A stretch of DNA of 9,364 nucleotides from CALMFT01 sp041674565 (GCA_041674565.1 JBAYVQ010000035.1:1-9364); one strand, 5' to 3'; counted from the first letter of the stretch, positions 1-9,019 are shown. Notes: generated by a model not told the origin, from the letters alone. Program-made: numbers and translations.

Positions 1-426
1 GCAGCTATAGTGAGAGAAATGGAGCAAACCAATTCTATCGGTCTCCATGTCAGAAGAGGAGATTATGTGGGCTCTGCCCTCGGTGGTATTTGCGACAAGA
101 CATATTACGAGAACGCTATAGAATTCATCAAAAGCAAAGTACAAAACCCTACTTTTTTCATATTTTCCAATGATATTCAACGATGTAAAGATAATCTGAA
201 AACAGGAGACAAAAGCCATTTTATAGATTGAAACAAGGGCGAAAATGCATACAAAGATATGGTGCTTATGTCGCACTGCAAGCATAACATTATAGCCAAT
301 AGTAGTTTTTCTTGGTGGTGAGCGCGACTCAATAATAATCCAGAAAAAATAGTCATTGCGCCCATGAGACGGCACCAGACTATGGAGTACGCCAATACAG
401 TGCCCTCAGAACGAATCAGATTATAA
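1..426 (+). CDS. GT11 family fucosyltransferase (alpha-1,2-fucosyltransferase-like), 3' part
   Basis: This is the C-terminal 141 residues of a glycosyltransferase family 11 protein. The family transfers fucose from GDP-fucose onto a sugar acceptor, usually in an alpha-1,2 linkage. The frame is open from the first base, so the N-terminus lies outside the window. The GDP-fucose-binding motif HVRRGDY is at visible residues 16-22. The later block LMSHCKHNIIANSSFSWWGA, ending at residue 108, is the other strongly conserved GT11 signature. Two in-frame TGA codons (229-231 and 319-321) must be read through. The second encodes the Gly of SWWGA, a clear case for UGA=Gly. The residue after SWWGA is Arg, where I would expect Trp in most homologues (SWWGAWLN). 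The gene ends in TAA and is followed 36 nt later by a methyltransferase on the same strand. The family call is firm; linkage and acceptor are inferred. Confidence 0.9.
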
Positions 427-462
427 ATTATCCCTATCTTGTTTACTTTCCTATAGCATCTT

Positions 463-1347
463 ATGTTTTTGTTGGACTTCTATAGATACTATCATGAGAT
501 TTATCCAAATGACTTGCACCTCAAAAATGAGCTCTGGTACTACGTCAGCAAATATCGCATCATCACAAATATACTGCAACATATCAAACACAGCAATAAG
601 AAACACTTTAAAGTATGTGATATAGGTGGATGATATGGATATGACGACATGCTACTAAGGAAGTTGGCAAGTATATACTATCCCGATGCAACAATAGATG
701 TAGATGTACTTGATCCTACTACTGATTTTTACAATACTGTCCACCACTTGGAAGGATCAGACATCGGTAAACAAAGTAAAATAAACTACATCGAGGAATC
801 ATTCTTGACGTTTGATACACAAGCAAATGCCGAAAAATATGATATCATTTTATGTTGCGAAGTTATCGAACATCTGCGAACCTCTGAACAGGAAGTCTTT
901 TTTGCAAATTTCAATCGCATACTCAAGAAAGGTGGAATCATCGGGGTCACTTGTCCAAATGGATCGGCAATGTTCAAGGGTTTGTATGGCGTCTACACAT
1001 GGTTTCGCAAACAAGATCATATTTTTGAAGCAGAGTTTCATTATCGTTATAGCCACATAGGAGTACCTACGGTATTTCAAGTACTGGGGCTATTCCAAAG
1101 GAAAGGATTTCAGGTACGCCAGATGTACGCTACTACCCCACTCAGTTCTACCAAAGTAACTATCTTAGGTATGATACTCAACAAACTATTTGAGGCGTGT
1201 AAGTATATCAATCTTTTTTTCTCAACGGATGCTGTCTATATCGCTACCAAAAGACATGCGCTTGATGAACAAAAGCGATATAACGACTCTGGCATCGTGT
1301 TGGACACCAGCACTGAGCTTAGTAAGAAAGTACTCAACCCTTCGTAA
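463..1347 (+). CDS. Class I SAM-dependent methyltransferase
   Basis: This 294-residue protein has a class I methyltransferase fold. SAM motif I is CDIGGGYGYD at residues 52-61, and its third Gly (residue 57) is encoded by an in-frame TGA at 631-633. Motif II/post-I candidates follow (VDVLDP). Motif IV is YDIILCCEVIEHL (residues 126-138), and a typical ILKKGG loop sits near residue 153, followed by CPNG at 164-167. The start is fixed: a TAG at 454-456 is in frame upstream and ATG 463 is the first ATG after it. The N-terminal 50 residues are mostly helical-looking and rich in Tyr and Lys. Lying between glycosyltransferase and methyltransferase genes, it probably methylates a glycan sugar or a glycan precursor, but the substrate is not readable. 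No Shine-Dalgarno sequence is visible. Under the standard code only the part from 649 would be called, without SAM motif I. Confidence 0.9.
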
Positions 1348-1380
1348 CATACAGCAGTCTTATTATCTTTATATACTCCC

Positions 1381-1917
1381 ATGTCTAAAAAACTTCATTT
1401 GTGATGCTGATCTGATGCAAAGCCTGGATACATAAACCAGGATATTATTAAGTTTCCATGAGTGGATTTGGTATTTGACTTAGACAATTTCCCCTATCCA
1501 TTTGATGAAAACTCTCTAGATGAAGTATACTCAGCACACGTTCTGGAGCACGTAACTGATCTTGGACAAGTCATGGAAGAACTTACCAGGATATGTAAAT
1601 CAGGAGCTCAGATAAAAGTCATAGTACCTTATTTTAGCAACCCAGGCACTCGAGCAGATTACACCCACAAAAGATGATTCACTACGGGAACCTTCGCATA
1701 CTTCCATCCAGATTTCCCCTACAATCACAATGCAAAGATAGCAGTCAAATCATACAGGATACACTTTTTCTGGAACAGAAAAGTATTCCTCAGATCAGCT
1801 CCGATCAACTGGATACCTGATTTTTTCATCAATCTCTTTCCTAGAGTCTACGAAAGATTTTTCGCGTATATCTTCCCCAGCGCTGAAATTCACTACTTGC
1901 TTGAAGTAATCAAATAA
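1381..1917 (+). CDS. Small SAM-dependent methyltransferase
   Basis: This 178-residue class I methyltransferase opens almost directly with SAM motif I, KLHLGCGSDAKPGYINQD (residues 4-21). Two of its glycines, residues 8 and 10, are TGA codons (1402 and 1408). Further in-frame TGAs are at 1459 and 1675 (residues 27 and 99). The segment LDNFPYPFDENSLDEVYSAH followed by VLEHV (to residue 58) is the acidic loop plus motif IV of Methyltransf_11-type enzymes. THKRGF at 95-100 resembles the THKRxF motif common in the small methyltransferases of polysaccharide loci. ATG 1381 is the first start after the previous gene's in-frame TAA. The stop overlaps the next start by one base (TAATG). It likely methylates a sugar during glycan assembly; the substrate is unknown. 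The standard code would give only a truncated piece from GTG 1462, lacking the SAM site. Confidence 0.9.
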
Positions 1918-2999
1918 TGCACGCTACGGTATCCATCATACTTCTCAACTATAACGGTCTCAGGTTCAACAAAGACTGCATTGATTCCATACTAGAGCAA
2001 TCTTACCCTTCATACGAGATCATCTTTGTAGATAATGCTTCGAGTGATAACTCCTTGGCACAAGTGCAACAAGAGTACGCTCATCATATTCAAGGTGGGA
2101 TCATAAAAATCATCGTAAATCCATACAATGATGGATTCGCACAATGAAACAATATAGGAGTTAGTCACGCATCTCAAGACTCCAAGTATATTTGTTTACT
2201 AAACAACGACACCATTGTGGATAAAGATCGGCTGCAAGAGCTAGTTACTTGTATCGAGTCTCGTCCCGAACTAGGGGCCGTATGAAGCCTCATATTGGAC
2301 AAATGATACGAGGATCAAACCAAAGATATATTTTTTCATCAAAAAAAAGTGGGTCACAATAACTATGTGATGGAGCCTGTGTTCAAAAACATATCACAAG
2401 AAGAAATAGACAATAATCTGATCCATACTACTTGATTGGGTTGATGCAGCGTGCTATACAAAAAAACTCTCATGACAGAGCCCTTTCCAGCATTTTATTT
2501 TGCCTATGGAGAAGACACCTATCTTTCTTTTTGTATACTATTGCAGTGATACAAGCTTGGGATTTGCACTACATCTATCGTGCAGCATTTTGGGTCAGGA
2601 AGTTTTGGCAAAAAAGTGAGCTTACTCAAGGCCTTCCATGGAGCTAAAAATCAGCTTATCAATATATTTTTATTTCACAGCACTACCAACGCTATCAAAC
2701 TATTTCCTATCTACCTCCTCTATCAATGAGTAAAAATAGCAAGCGGCAGTCGACAAACAAGATTGAAGGGGCTATACAAAGGCCTTGTCTGGTGTATCAA
2801 GCATAGGACACAAATACAGGCACAGAAAAAAATAGTACAAAGTACACAAACAATATCATATCGTAGCTTCATAAATCAACTATCACGCACAACATTTGAA
2901 AATACTTACTTCCTGCAGATACCACAATATCAGATACGAACAATGAAGTTACTCAACAAACTTTGCAAAGTTTATTTTACACTCTTGTCTATCAAATAA
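1917..2999 (+). CDS. GT2 family glycosyltransferase (rhamnosyltransferase-like)
   Basis: This 360-residue protein has a GT-A fold glycosyltransferase domain of family 2. The nucleotide-binding start is VSIILLNYNG (residues 5-14) with FVDNASSDNS at 37-46. The GFAQGNNIG motif is at about 73-81, the metal-binding NND at 96-98, a TGLGCS acceptor loop at about 173-178 and the catalytic-type YGEDTYLS at 197-204. This combination is typical of WbbL-like rhamnosyltransferases and related O-antigen enzymes. The C-terminal 130 residues are basic with hydrophobic stretches, including an IQAQKKIVQS segment, and resemble the membrane-associating tail of that group. Seven in-frame TGAs (2145, 2283, 2304, 2433, 2442, 2547, 2727) must be Gly. 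Those at residues 77, 173, 176 and 211 sit in conserved motifs. The start overlaps the preceding stop and the stop overlaps the next start, which suggests translational coupling. The donor sugar is inferred only. Confidence 0.9.
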
Positions 3000-4222
3000 T
3001 GACCAGGAAAATCAAGCAGCTTATTCTACAATATCTCAAATCAAAAATAATCCGAAGTATTATCGTGTTTTTCGCAAAAGTATACAATCATCTCATTCGT
3101 GTCGTAAGGATATTTTCATTTGGAGGATGGTTCGTAGGCCCGCCAGCTATTTGGAACAAGTCTACGAAACAATGGTGCAAACGCTATAACATACATCACA
3201 CACCAAAAGCAGAATACCACAAATTGTATGACACACATCGTACTCATGTACACAAAGCACCGCAAACCATAGTACACGATAAGCCGCATCCCGAAGTAAC
3301 CAGGTATACTCAAGAGCCGCAGTACGAACAATTTGTTGCGAACATCCCAGGAGGGAAAATCGTTGGCACCTACACCAATGTTAGTCCAGATTACAAGATA
3401 TTGCGAGATGGTTCACGATATCGCGATAGTGACTTGTATGGCAATCCGTATACTTACCAACTATACCTGTGAGCATTCCACAAAAAAGATCAGACTATCG
3501 CATTATTATCAAGTAACGACTCGTTCAAAAATTATCGACATTGGATTTTGTATGCTTTGCCGAAATTTCATCTTTTCCAAAAATCTGGTATCGCTATAGA
3601 CGCCTACGCGACGGACTACCACTCCAAATACAATAGAGAGTCACTTGAGCTACTGGGTATATCCAAAGAAAAGATCATCATATTAGATGAAACTTCTCGT
3701 ATTGAAGCAAAAAATCTGCTTGTGGCAAGCACTCCAACATTACTTGGTAACGTACCACAACGAACTATCGACTTCCTACAGTCTACCTTCGTATCAGAGT
3801 CTATATTGAAACAACCCAATGCCAAAAGAATATTTATCTCTAGAGTTACCAACAGGAAAATAATTAACGAAAAAGAGTTGCTAGCCTATCTCGAACCACT
3901 GGGATTTGAAAGAGTGGTGCTCGACCAAATGTCCGTAAAGGAACAGGCCGACTTATTCAATCGCGCCGAAGTTGTTATAGGTCCGCACGGTGCTGGACTA
4001 ATCAATACTATCTTTTGCCGTCCTGGTACAACCGTTATCGAGCTACAGCATGAGGACACCATCAAATGACACATTTATGCTCTGTGCAACGCATGTCAGT
4101 TAGAGTATGCTTATATCGTAGGAAATGTGCAAAAAGACCCTAGTAAGATAGAAATGGATCAAGACATGCACATACCATTAGTATATATAAAAGATACTCT
4201 GAAACTGATGAATATCCACTAA
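2999..4222 (+). CDS. GT61 family (DUF563) glycosyltransferase
   Basis: This 407-residue protein belongs to glycosyltransferase family 61 (Pfam Glyco_transf_61). The catalytic-domain signature is clear: IFISRVTNRKIINEKEL (about residues 278-294), then VVLDQMSVKEQADLFNRAE and VVIGPHGAGLINTIFC (about 325-340), with PGTTVIEL shortly after. Family members add sugars such as xylose or GlcNAc in eukaryotes; the bacterial ones mostly sit in polysaccharide loci and their specificities are poorly known. The N-terminus (residues about 1-45) is basic and hydrophobic and may associate with the membrane. In-frame TGAs at 3470-3472 and 4067-4069 (residues 158 and 357) are read as Gly. The ATG at 2999 overlaps the previous TAA by one base, as at 1917. 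An in-frame ATG at 2963 is possible but lies wholly inside the previous gene. It is last in the plus-strand run and is followed by a hairpin terminator. Confidence 0.88.
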
Positions 4223-4234
4223 CATATACAGGAC

Positions 4235-4263
4235 AAAAAAATGGAGCATACGCTCCATTTTTT
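4235..4263. terminator. Bidirectional intrinsic terminator between convergent genes
   Basis: A seven-base-pair stem ATGGAGC (4241-4247) / GCTCCAT (4252-4258) encloses the loop ATAC. A-tract 4235-4240 precedes it and T-tract 4259-4263 follows it, so the stem can lengthen through A-T pairs and a U-run is present in either direction. It lies 12 nt after the TAA of the GT61 gene and 13 nt after the TAA of the convergent minus-strand fusion gene, so it can stop both transcripts. Confidence 0.85.
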
Positions 4264-4276
4264 ATATAAGCACTAA

Positions 4277-6898
4277 TTAGGCAGTATGCCTTACTTCTTC
4301 AAATTTGGCTCCAATATCCACTTTAGTGAGAGCCTCATCCATCAAGTCTTCACCTAGATCTTTGATGTTAATAAAGGTAATGCCCGCATCTACCAAAGCT
4401 TGGTTGTTCTTGATGATATCTTCAGCAAAATTCCACGCAAGGATGAGGATAGCACCAGGCTTATTACTAGCCAAAGCATCTTTACTCTTGATAGGGATAT
4501 TCACACCAGGAAGTACTTTGTTGTGTTTGAGTGCATTATCTTCTACAATATAATCCAATATATCAGTAGAAATGCCATAGTAGTTGAGCGCAGTGGTTGC
4601 CTTTGCAGGTGAGCCATATCCGACCATACTACCATATTTGGATTTCAAATATTTCAGATTATTATTGATATTTCTTTTTATTTTTTCTATCCTTGCTGCA
4701 AACTCTCTATAGGTATCAAATTCCAATAATCCAAACTCTCTCTCTTGCTTCAAGAATTGAGGAACACTAGCATCAATGGGATAACCCTGTCTCTGCACAT
4801 ACACTCTGATGGATCCACCATGAGTATTGATATGCTCTACTTTTACTAGAGACATTCACAAAGTATTGAAAAAGTTGTTGATGGATGTCACAGACCAATA
4901 ATTGACGTGCTCGTGATAAATATTATCAAACGTTAGATCTTTGATAGTATCCAATAGGTATTGAACTTCCACAATAAAAGTACCATCTTCCTTGAGTAAT
5001 CTGAAAGTTTGATGAGCTATGTCTTTCAGTCCATCGGCGTGAGCAAATACATTGGAGGCAGCTACCACACTTGCTTTTCCTTTGGATTCAATAATACGGT
5101 CTACGACAGCAGCATTGAAATATCCATGGATAGTCTCTATGCCGTTATTGTTAGCAATATCACAAACATTTTTGGCAGGCTCTACGCCCAGCACTCTTAT
5201 GCCCTTTTCCTGTAAAGGTTTAAGAAAGATACCATCATTGGAGCCAATATCAACCACCAACGAGCTGTTATCCAAGTGAAATTGATTGATGTACTGTATA
5301 GCCGCGTTCTCAAAATGATCTCTAAATGACTTTGCCGTAGAGGAAACATACAAGTAATTATCAAACATCTTCTGCGGAGGCACTACTACCGATAGCTGGC
5401 AGTTGTGACATTTTGGACAATAATCCATCTCTAGTGGAAACATCTCGGCCTTTTGGTCGACGCTTTCCAAAAGGTTGTTTGCCAAAGGTGACATACCCAA
5501 CGAAACAACTTTCTTGAGTTTTGTATTACCGCATCATCTGCATTCTTTTTTGTAGTGTTCTACCAATATCTTTCTTAGGGTTTCATCGACAATGACACTT
5601 GGTACTGTATGTTCACCAAAGTTTTCGTGTTCTCTTTCTCATCTTACCAAATTGAGCAATACGGAATCTTTCGTAAATACCATAGTATGAGCAACGTTTG
5701 GCTTGGTAACGATCATATCGCCTGGTTGGGCCAATTGAGTAATCAGTGGTGCATTTGGTTCAGCAAGGTCTTGATGTACCGATACGTACTCTCCACTAAT
5801 AAGCAATACCTTTTGTTCTTGCACTGGATGGTAGTGGTTTGCTCTCATGACGCCAGTCTTGGATTCAATATATCCGATCCAGTTGATAGGTTCCGTCAGT
5901 TCATAATTGCTAATCTTACCCCTATAGTCTATAAAATCTTTTGTCCCTTGCTCGATGTATTCTAGGTCTGGATTCTTTTGTGCTACAGACCAGTTCTTGA
6001 TCATTTGCTGGATACTATCTCTTACGTTGTACCTGAACTGAAATCCAGTAGCAAGTAATTTTTTGTTGGACAAGGTATAACCTACGTTTGGTATTTCATC
6101 ATCAGTCGATGTAAGAGTAAGCTTAGGGTTAAACTCTTTGCATAGCTCAGCAACCTGCCTTACGGTCATTACTTCATTGGTACAATGATATATCTGTCTA
6201 TTGAAATCGCGATCCGCCATAAACTTACAACATCTTGCCACATCAAACACAGAGACTAGACTTTTGTATTGTACTCCCCCAGAAAACATCTTGATAGTAC
6301 CATTTTGAGATGCTATTTTGGAAAATAGATTTGGCATAATATTGATACGCGCTGTGTCATTGGAATATCAATAATTTGATCATAATCTGAGAATAACGAA
6401 GTTCTTGTCTGACTCCACAAAATCTTTTTCAGATTGCACCTTACCCAGCGAATACGTCAACGTCGGCGTAGGTTCTACATCTTCAGTAATATCAAACACC
6501 GCTTTATCAAATCATTCATATACCACATGCGTTGATGGGAATATGATTTTACAGTGTGCAGGAGTATATTTGATAATATTTCTTGTACCGTTGATGCCTA
6601 CGTCAGAAATCAGCTTATCCTTTTCTGATCCAGATTCTGTCTTGGTGTACGCTACATCGGTAACACCTGCAAGATGATGAACTACATCAGCATCTCCCAA
6701 TACACTGGCCATAAGAGTTTCGTCCATAATATCACCATGGATGAATTCAATACCTCGTGATCTCAACTCTCTCACCCTTTCGGATATAAATCTATTGTCT
6801 ATCACGACAACTTTCTTGAATCTCGACTCGCCAGAGTACAACCTACATAGCTCTGTGCCAATGTAGCCGATTCAGCCTGTAATCACCACTTTCTGCAT
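4277..6898 (-). CDS. SDR sugar epimerase/dehydratase - cupin - sugar C-methyltransferase fusion
   Basis: One 873-residue frame runs from ATG 6898 to TAA 4277. Residues 1 to about 310 are an extended NAD-dependent SDR: KVVITGGIGYIG at 3-14, the GDIMD loop, the STHVVYEG segment, catalytic YSLGK at 149-153 and LRLGSNYG. Residues about 320-425 are an RmlC-like cupin (NHYH at 354-357, EQKVLLISGEY, then H404); the SDR-cupin order recalls CapF. Residues about 445-873 are a TylC3/NovU/TcaB9-type C-methyltransferase with zinc CxxC pairs at 453-456 and 494-497, SAM motif DIGSNDG at 550-556, catalytic-type YHEH at 661-664 and the C-terminal GYGSPAKATT near 760. Such enzymes methylate carbon 3 of keto-deoxysugar nucleotides. 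Seven TGA codons (lowest coordinates 6872, 6512, 6380, 6368, 5639, 5534, 4856) encode Gly. No TAA or TAG interrupts the domain joins, and no in-frame ATG lies between the cupin core and the first CxxC. It probably makes a branched or C-methylated deoxysugar nucleotide; the exact sugar is unknown. Confidence 0.88.
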
Positions 6899-6985
6899 AA
6901 CATAGTGTTTATATATATAAAAAAATAATTCACACAATAACACTCATACGAAGTGCCTACAAAGCCAAAATAAGGACAAACACAC

Positions 6986-7006
6986 CGACATATAAGAATT
7001 GTCCAA
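6986..7006. repeat. 21-bp direct repeat, copy 1
   Basis: The sequence starts CGACATATAAGAATTG and ends TCCAA, and it recurs exactly at 7048-7068. Similarity continues for a few bases after it (CATAC here, GGTAC in copy 2). The offset between copies is 62 bp, about six helical turns. Paired same-face copies upstream of a gene are compatible with a regulator-binding site; this is inference. Confidence 0.75.
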
Positions 7007-7028
7007 CATACTTTTCTGTCAACCATTG

Positions 7029-7058
7029 CTGACAACACAAAATAAAACGACATATAAG
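7029..7058 (+). promoter_or_regulatory. Possible plus-strand sigma-70-like promoter
   Basis: CTGACA (7029-7034) and TATAAG (7053-7058) are each one base from consensus and are separated by 18 bp. A plus-strand transcript from here would be non-coding, would run through the hairpin at 7111-7133 and would then be antisense to the methyltransferase gene. In AT-rich DNA such matches arise by chance, so this is tentative. Confidence 0.25.
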
Positions 7059-7068
7059 AATTGTCCAA
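7048..7068. repeat. 21-bp direct repeat, copy 2
   Basis: This is an exact second copy of the 21-mer at 6986-7006, in the same orientation and 62 bp further on. Only two copies are present, and the spacer between them is not itself repeated, so this is not a CRISPR array. Its TATAAG could also be part of a plus-strand promoter (see 7029-7058). Confidence 0.75.
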
Positions 7069-7104
7069 GGTACTTCAACAAGCCATCAATTATCCTGTTT
7101 ACAC

Positions 7105-7133
7105 AAAAAAGCAATTGCACAGTATGCAATTGC
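7105..7133 (-). terminator. Intrinsic terminator of the upstream minus-strand genes
   Basis: The nine-base-pair stem GCAATTGCA (7111-7119) / TGCAATTGC (7125-7133) has the loop CAGTA. Read on the minus strand it is followed directly by six T (A-tract 7105-7110 on the plus strand). It lies 38 nt beyond the TAA at 7172 of the methyltransferase gene, so it ends that transcription unit and leaves the fusion gene with its own promoter. In the plus direction no clean T-run follows. Confidence 0.85.
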
Positions 7134-7171
7134 CATATGTTATTTTATTTACAAAACGAGTTGCTATATCG

Positions 7172-7825
7172 TTATAAAGATTTTACAGCCTGAATAATTG
7201 TCACGTGGTGTTCAAAAGCAGGCTTGTGTGTCCTTATTGCCACATCTCTGCGTATATTAAATAGTCATTCTACCAGTCCTCTGCCTGGTAAAGGATAGAA
7301 GTGCTTACCTTGATACATCACTGACTGTACGTCAAAATGTTGTTTTACCGAGCCGACAAATGTGTTAGTATCAAAGTTGGTGACGTGATAGGTGTTTTTA
7401 ACCAACTCTCCTTTGTAGTTTGGTGTAGACATCAATAACACGCCACCTGGTTTCAGCACTCTTTTTATCTCCTTCAAGAAATTGTGGTACTCCACGATAT
7501 GTTCAATGGTTTCAAATGAAATCACTACATCAAACATATTGTCTTCAAACGGTATAGTAGTACCATCTCCCACAGTGTAGGTAAGATTAGATTTTACGTA
7601 ACTTTTTTTAGCTAGCTCTATGGCATCCTTATCAATATCTACGCCGTCAATGGTTTGGGCTACTTGGGCCAAGATGCTTGTGCCATAACCCGTACCGCAT
7701 GCTATATCGAGTACAACTTTATCTTTACAAAGCGGTTTTGCCAAATCATACCTAGCGAGATGATCAGCAAATCTCAGATCAAATTTTCGTTGCTTTTCTT
7801 CTACTCTTTCTCCAGTGAATTGCAT
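7172..7825 (-). CDS. Class I SAM-dependent methyltransferase
   Basis: This 217-residue protein carries SAM motif I VLDIACGTGYG (residues 38-48), GVDIDKDAIELA (61-72), the motif IV region PFEDNMFDVVISFETIEH (92-109) and a RVLKPGGVLLMSTPN loop (122-136), all typical of Methyltransf_11/25 enzymes found among glycan genes. The N-terminal TGER segment followed by a basic helix is common in this group. A single in-frame TGA at 7265-7267 (residue 187) is read as Gly. With the standard code the protein would lose its last 31 residues, which continue to TAA 7172. ATG 7825 begins 48 nt after the stop of the upstream GT4 gene, in what looks like the same operon, and an intrinsic terminator follows. Substrate unknown; modification of a glycan end or sugar is likely from context. 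Confidence 0.9.
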
Positions 7826-7873
7826 CAGTAGCAGTAATGATAATTAAATTGAATAAAAATAACCTGAGTTATA

Positions 7874-9019
7874 TTATTTGTTCTTAGATAGTTTTTTGTA
7901 TTCGCTATACACAGCAGTGGAAACACTTTCTCGAGTATATTCCGCCAAGACTCTTTCATAACCATTGGCCGCCAAACGATTTCTCTGAGCTTCGTCCATA
8001 TAGATAAAAGCCTCAATTGCTGCTTGTAGCTGGATTGCATCACCTGGATCGCACAAGATGCCAGTTTCTTGATCTACCAAGGATTTCACGTCTCACACGC
8101 CTGTACCAATGACTGGCAAGCCACACGTATACGCCTCTGGGATAACAATAGGCTGTCCTTCAGCAAGCGACGGAAGCACAAAAATATGGTTTTTCTTATA
8201 CTCTTGGATCAGAGGTTCTCCAGTCTTTGAACCCAATAAAACAATATGATCATGCAAATTGTGAGTCGCGATCATATCTTGTAGTTTGTCACGCAATCAT
8301 CCGTCACCCACAATATTGAAGTGCACATCATAACGTTTGAGTAACTCTCTATCTATATTTGCAATAGCCTGAACCAAAAATTCCAAGCCCTTTTGTCGAT
8401 CCAATCTGCCTACAAACAAGAAGTTGAGACCTGGGTATTTCTCAGGTTGTTGTTCACGATGGAATCTATGCACATTGATACCAGGATGAATAATCACTAC
8501 ATTTTTATTGCGATTGGGATAATCCAGCACTCTGCTTGATACAGATATCTCACAATCATAACGTAACTGAGTAATAAGAAACTTTTCTGCGTAGTAAAAC
8601 ATATTCCTCTTATCGACATCTAAGTGCATACTACCGTGAACAGTGTACACCGTAGGTATATTCAGCAATCGACCAACGATAGCAGCAGGTAATCATGCTA
8701 GCAGAGCGTGCGCATGCAATATGTCATAGCGCTCCTTCCTTGCTTTCCAATATAAAAACCATGTCGTAGTGATGAGACACAGGACTCTCGAAAACATCGC
8801 AAAAAATGGCGCCGCAGGACCCACTCTTCGCACCTTCAATTTGCCATCCATAAATACCTCATCCTTATCAAATATCTTGCCATCTACCACTACACTTCTA
8901 GTAAACACATCCACCGTGCTACCGTGCAATTGGATCAGATATTCGGATAGATACTTAGCGTAGAGTTGACCTCAACCCAAGATAGGATCCCATCCTTCAC
9001 TCAACATTGCTATTTTCAT
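7874..9019 (-). CDS. GT4 family glycosyltransferase
   Basis: This 381-residue GT-B fold glycosyltransferase contains both Rossmann halves. The N-terminal half begins MKIAMLSEGWDP and continues into GGGQLYAKYLSEYL (residues 15-28), the classic GT4 glycine loop. YDILHAHALLAG and VYTVHGS follow. The C-terminal half starts at FLFVGRLDRQKGLEFL and carries FNIVGDGG. The donor-binding E-x7-E is PSLAEGQPIVIPEA with Glu at 287 and 295, followed by GLPVIGTGVGDVKSLV. In-frame TGA codons at 8972, 8693, 8297 and 8093 (residues 16, 109, 241, 309) are Gly; the first lies in GGGQ and the third in VGDGG. Length is normal for the family. The start overlaps the end of the upstream GT4 gene by ten bases. It acts in the cytoplasm or at the inner membrane face, adding a sugar from a nucleotide donor; donor and acceptor are not readable. 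Confidence 0.92.

Larger units (their letters stand above)
6899..7104. other. AT-rich intergenic region upstream of the fusion gene
   Basis: This stretch separates the fusion gene from the terminator of the upstream minus-strand genes and must hold the fusion gene's promoter. On the minus strand a TATATA run with a weak TTGTGT about 16 nt upstream (within 6907-6940) is a possible promoter, but the match is poor. No Shine-Dalgarno sequence precedes ATG 6898. Short open frames on both strands show no recognisable protein and cross the repeats, so I call no gene here. Confidence 0.5.

Noticed and set aside
812..1080. Overlapping open frames opposite or out of phase with the methyltransferase genes
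   Set aside because: These are shadows of the recognised coding frame, with no motif support.
4856..5500. Separate stand-alone methyltransferase gene(s) within 4277-5640
   Set aside because: The frame is continuous with the upstream cupin and SDR when TGA is Gly, and the first in-frame ATG of this part would cut off the first zinc CxxC. A non-AUG internal start cannot be fully excluded.
6986..7068. CRISPR array
   Set aside because: There are only two repeat copies, 21 bp long, with a 41-nt gap and no further units or cas genes.
6883..7193. Short open frames on both strands in the intergenic region (6883-7068 minus, 6999-7193 plus)
   Set aside because: They cross the repeats, the terminator or neighbouring gene ends, resemble no protein family, and are expected by chance.
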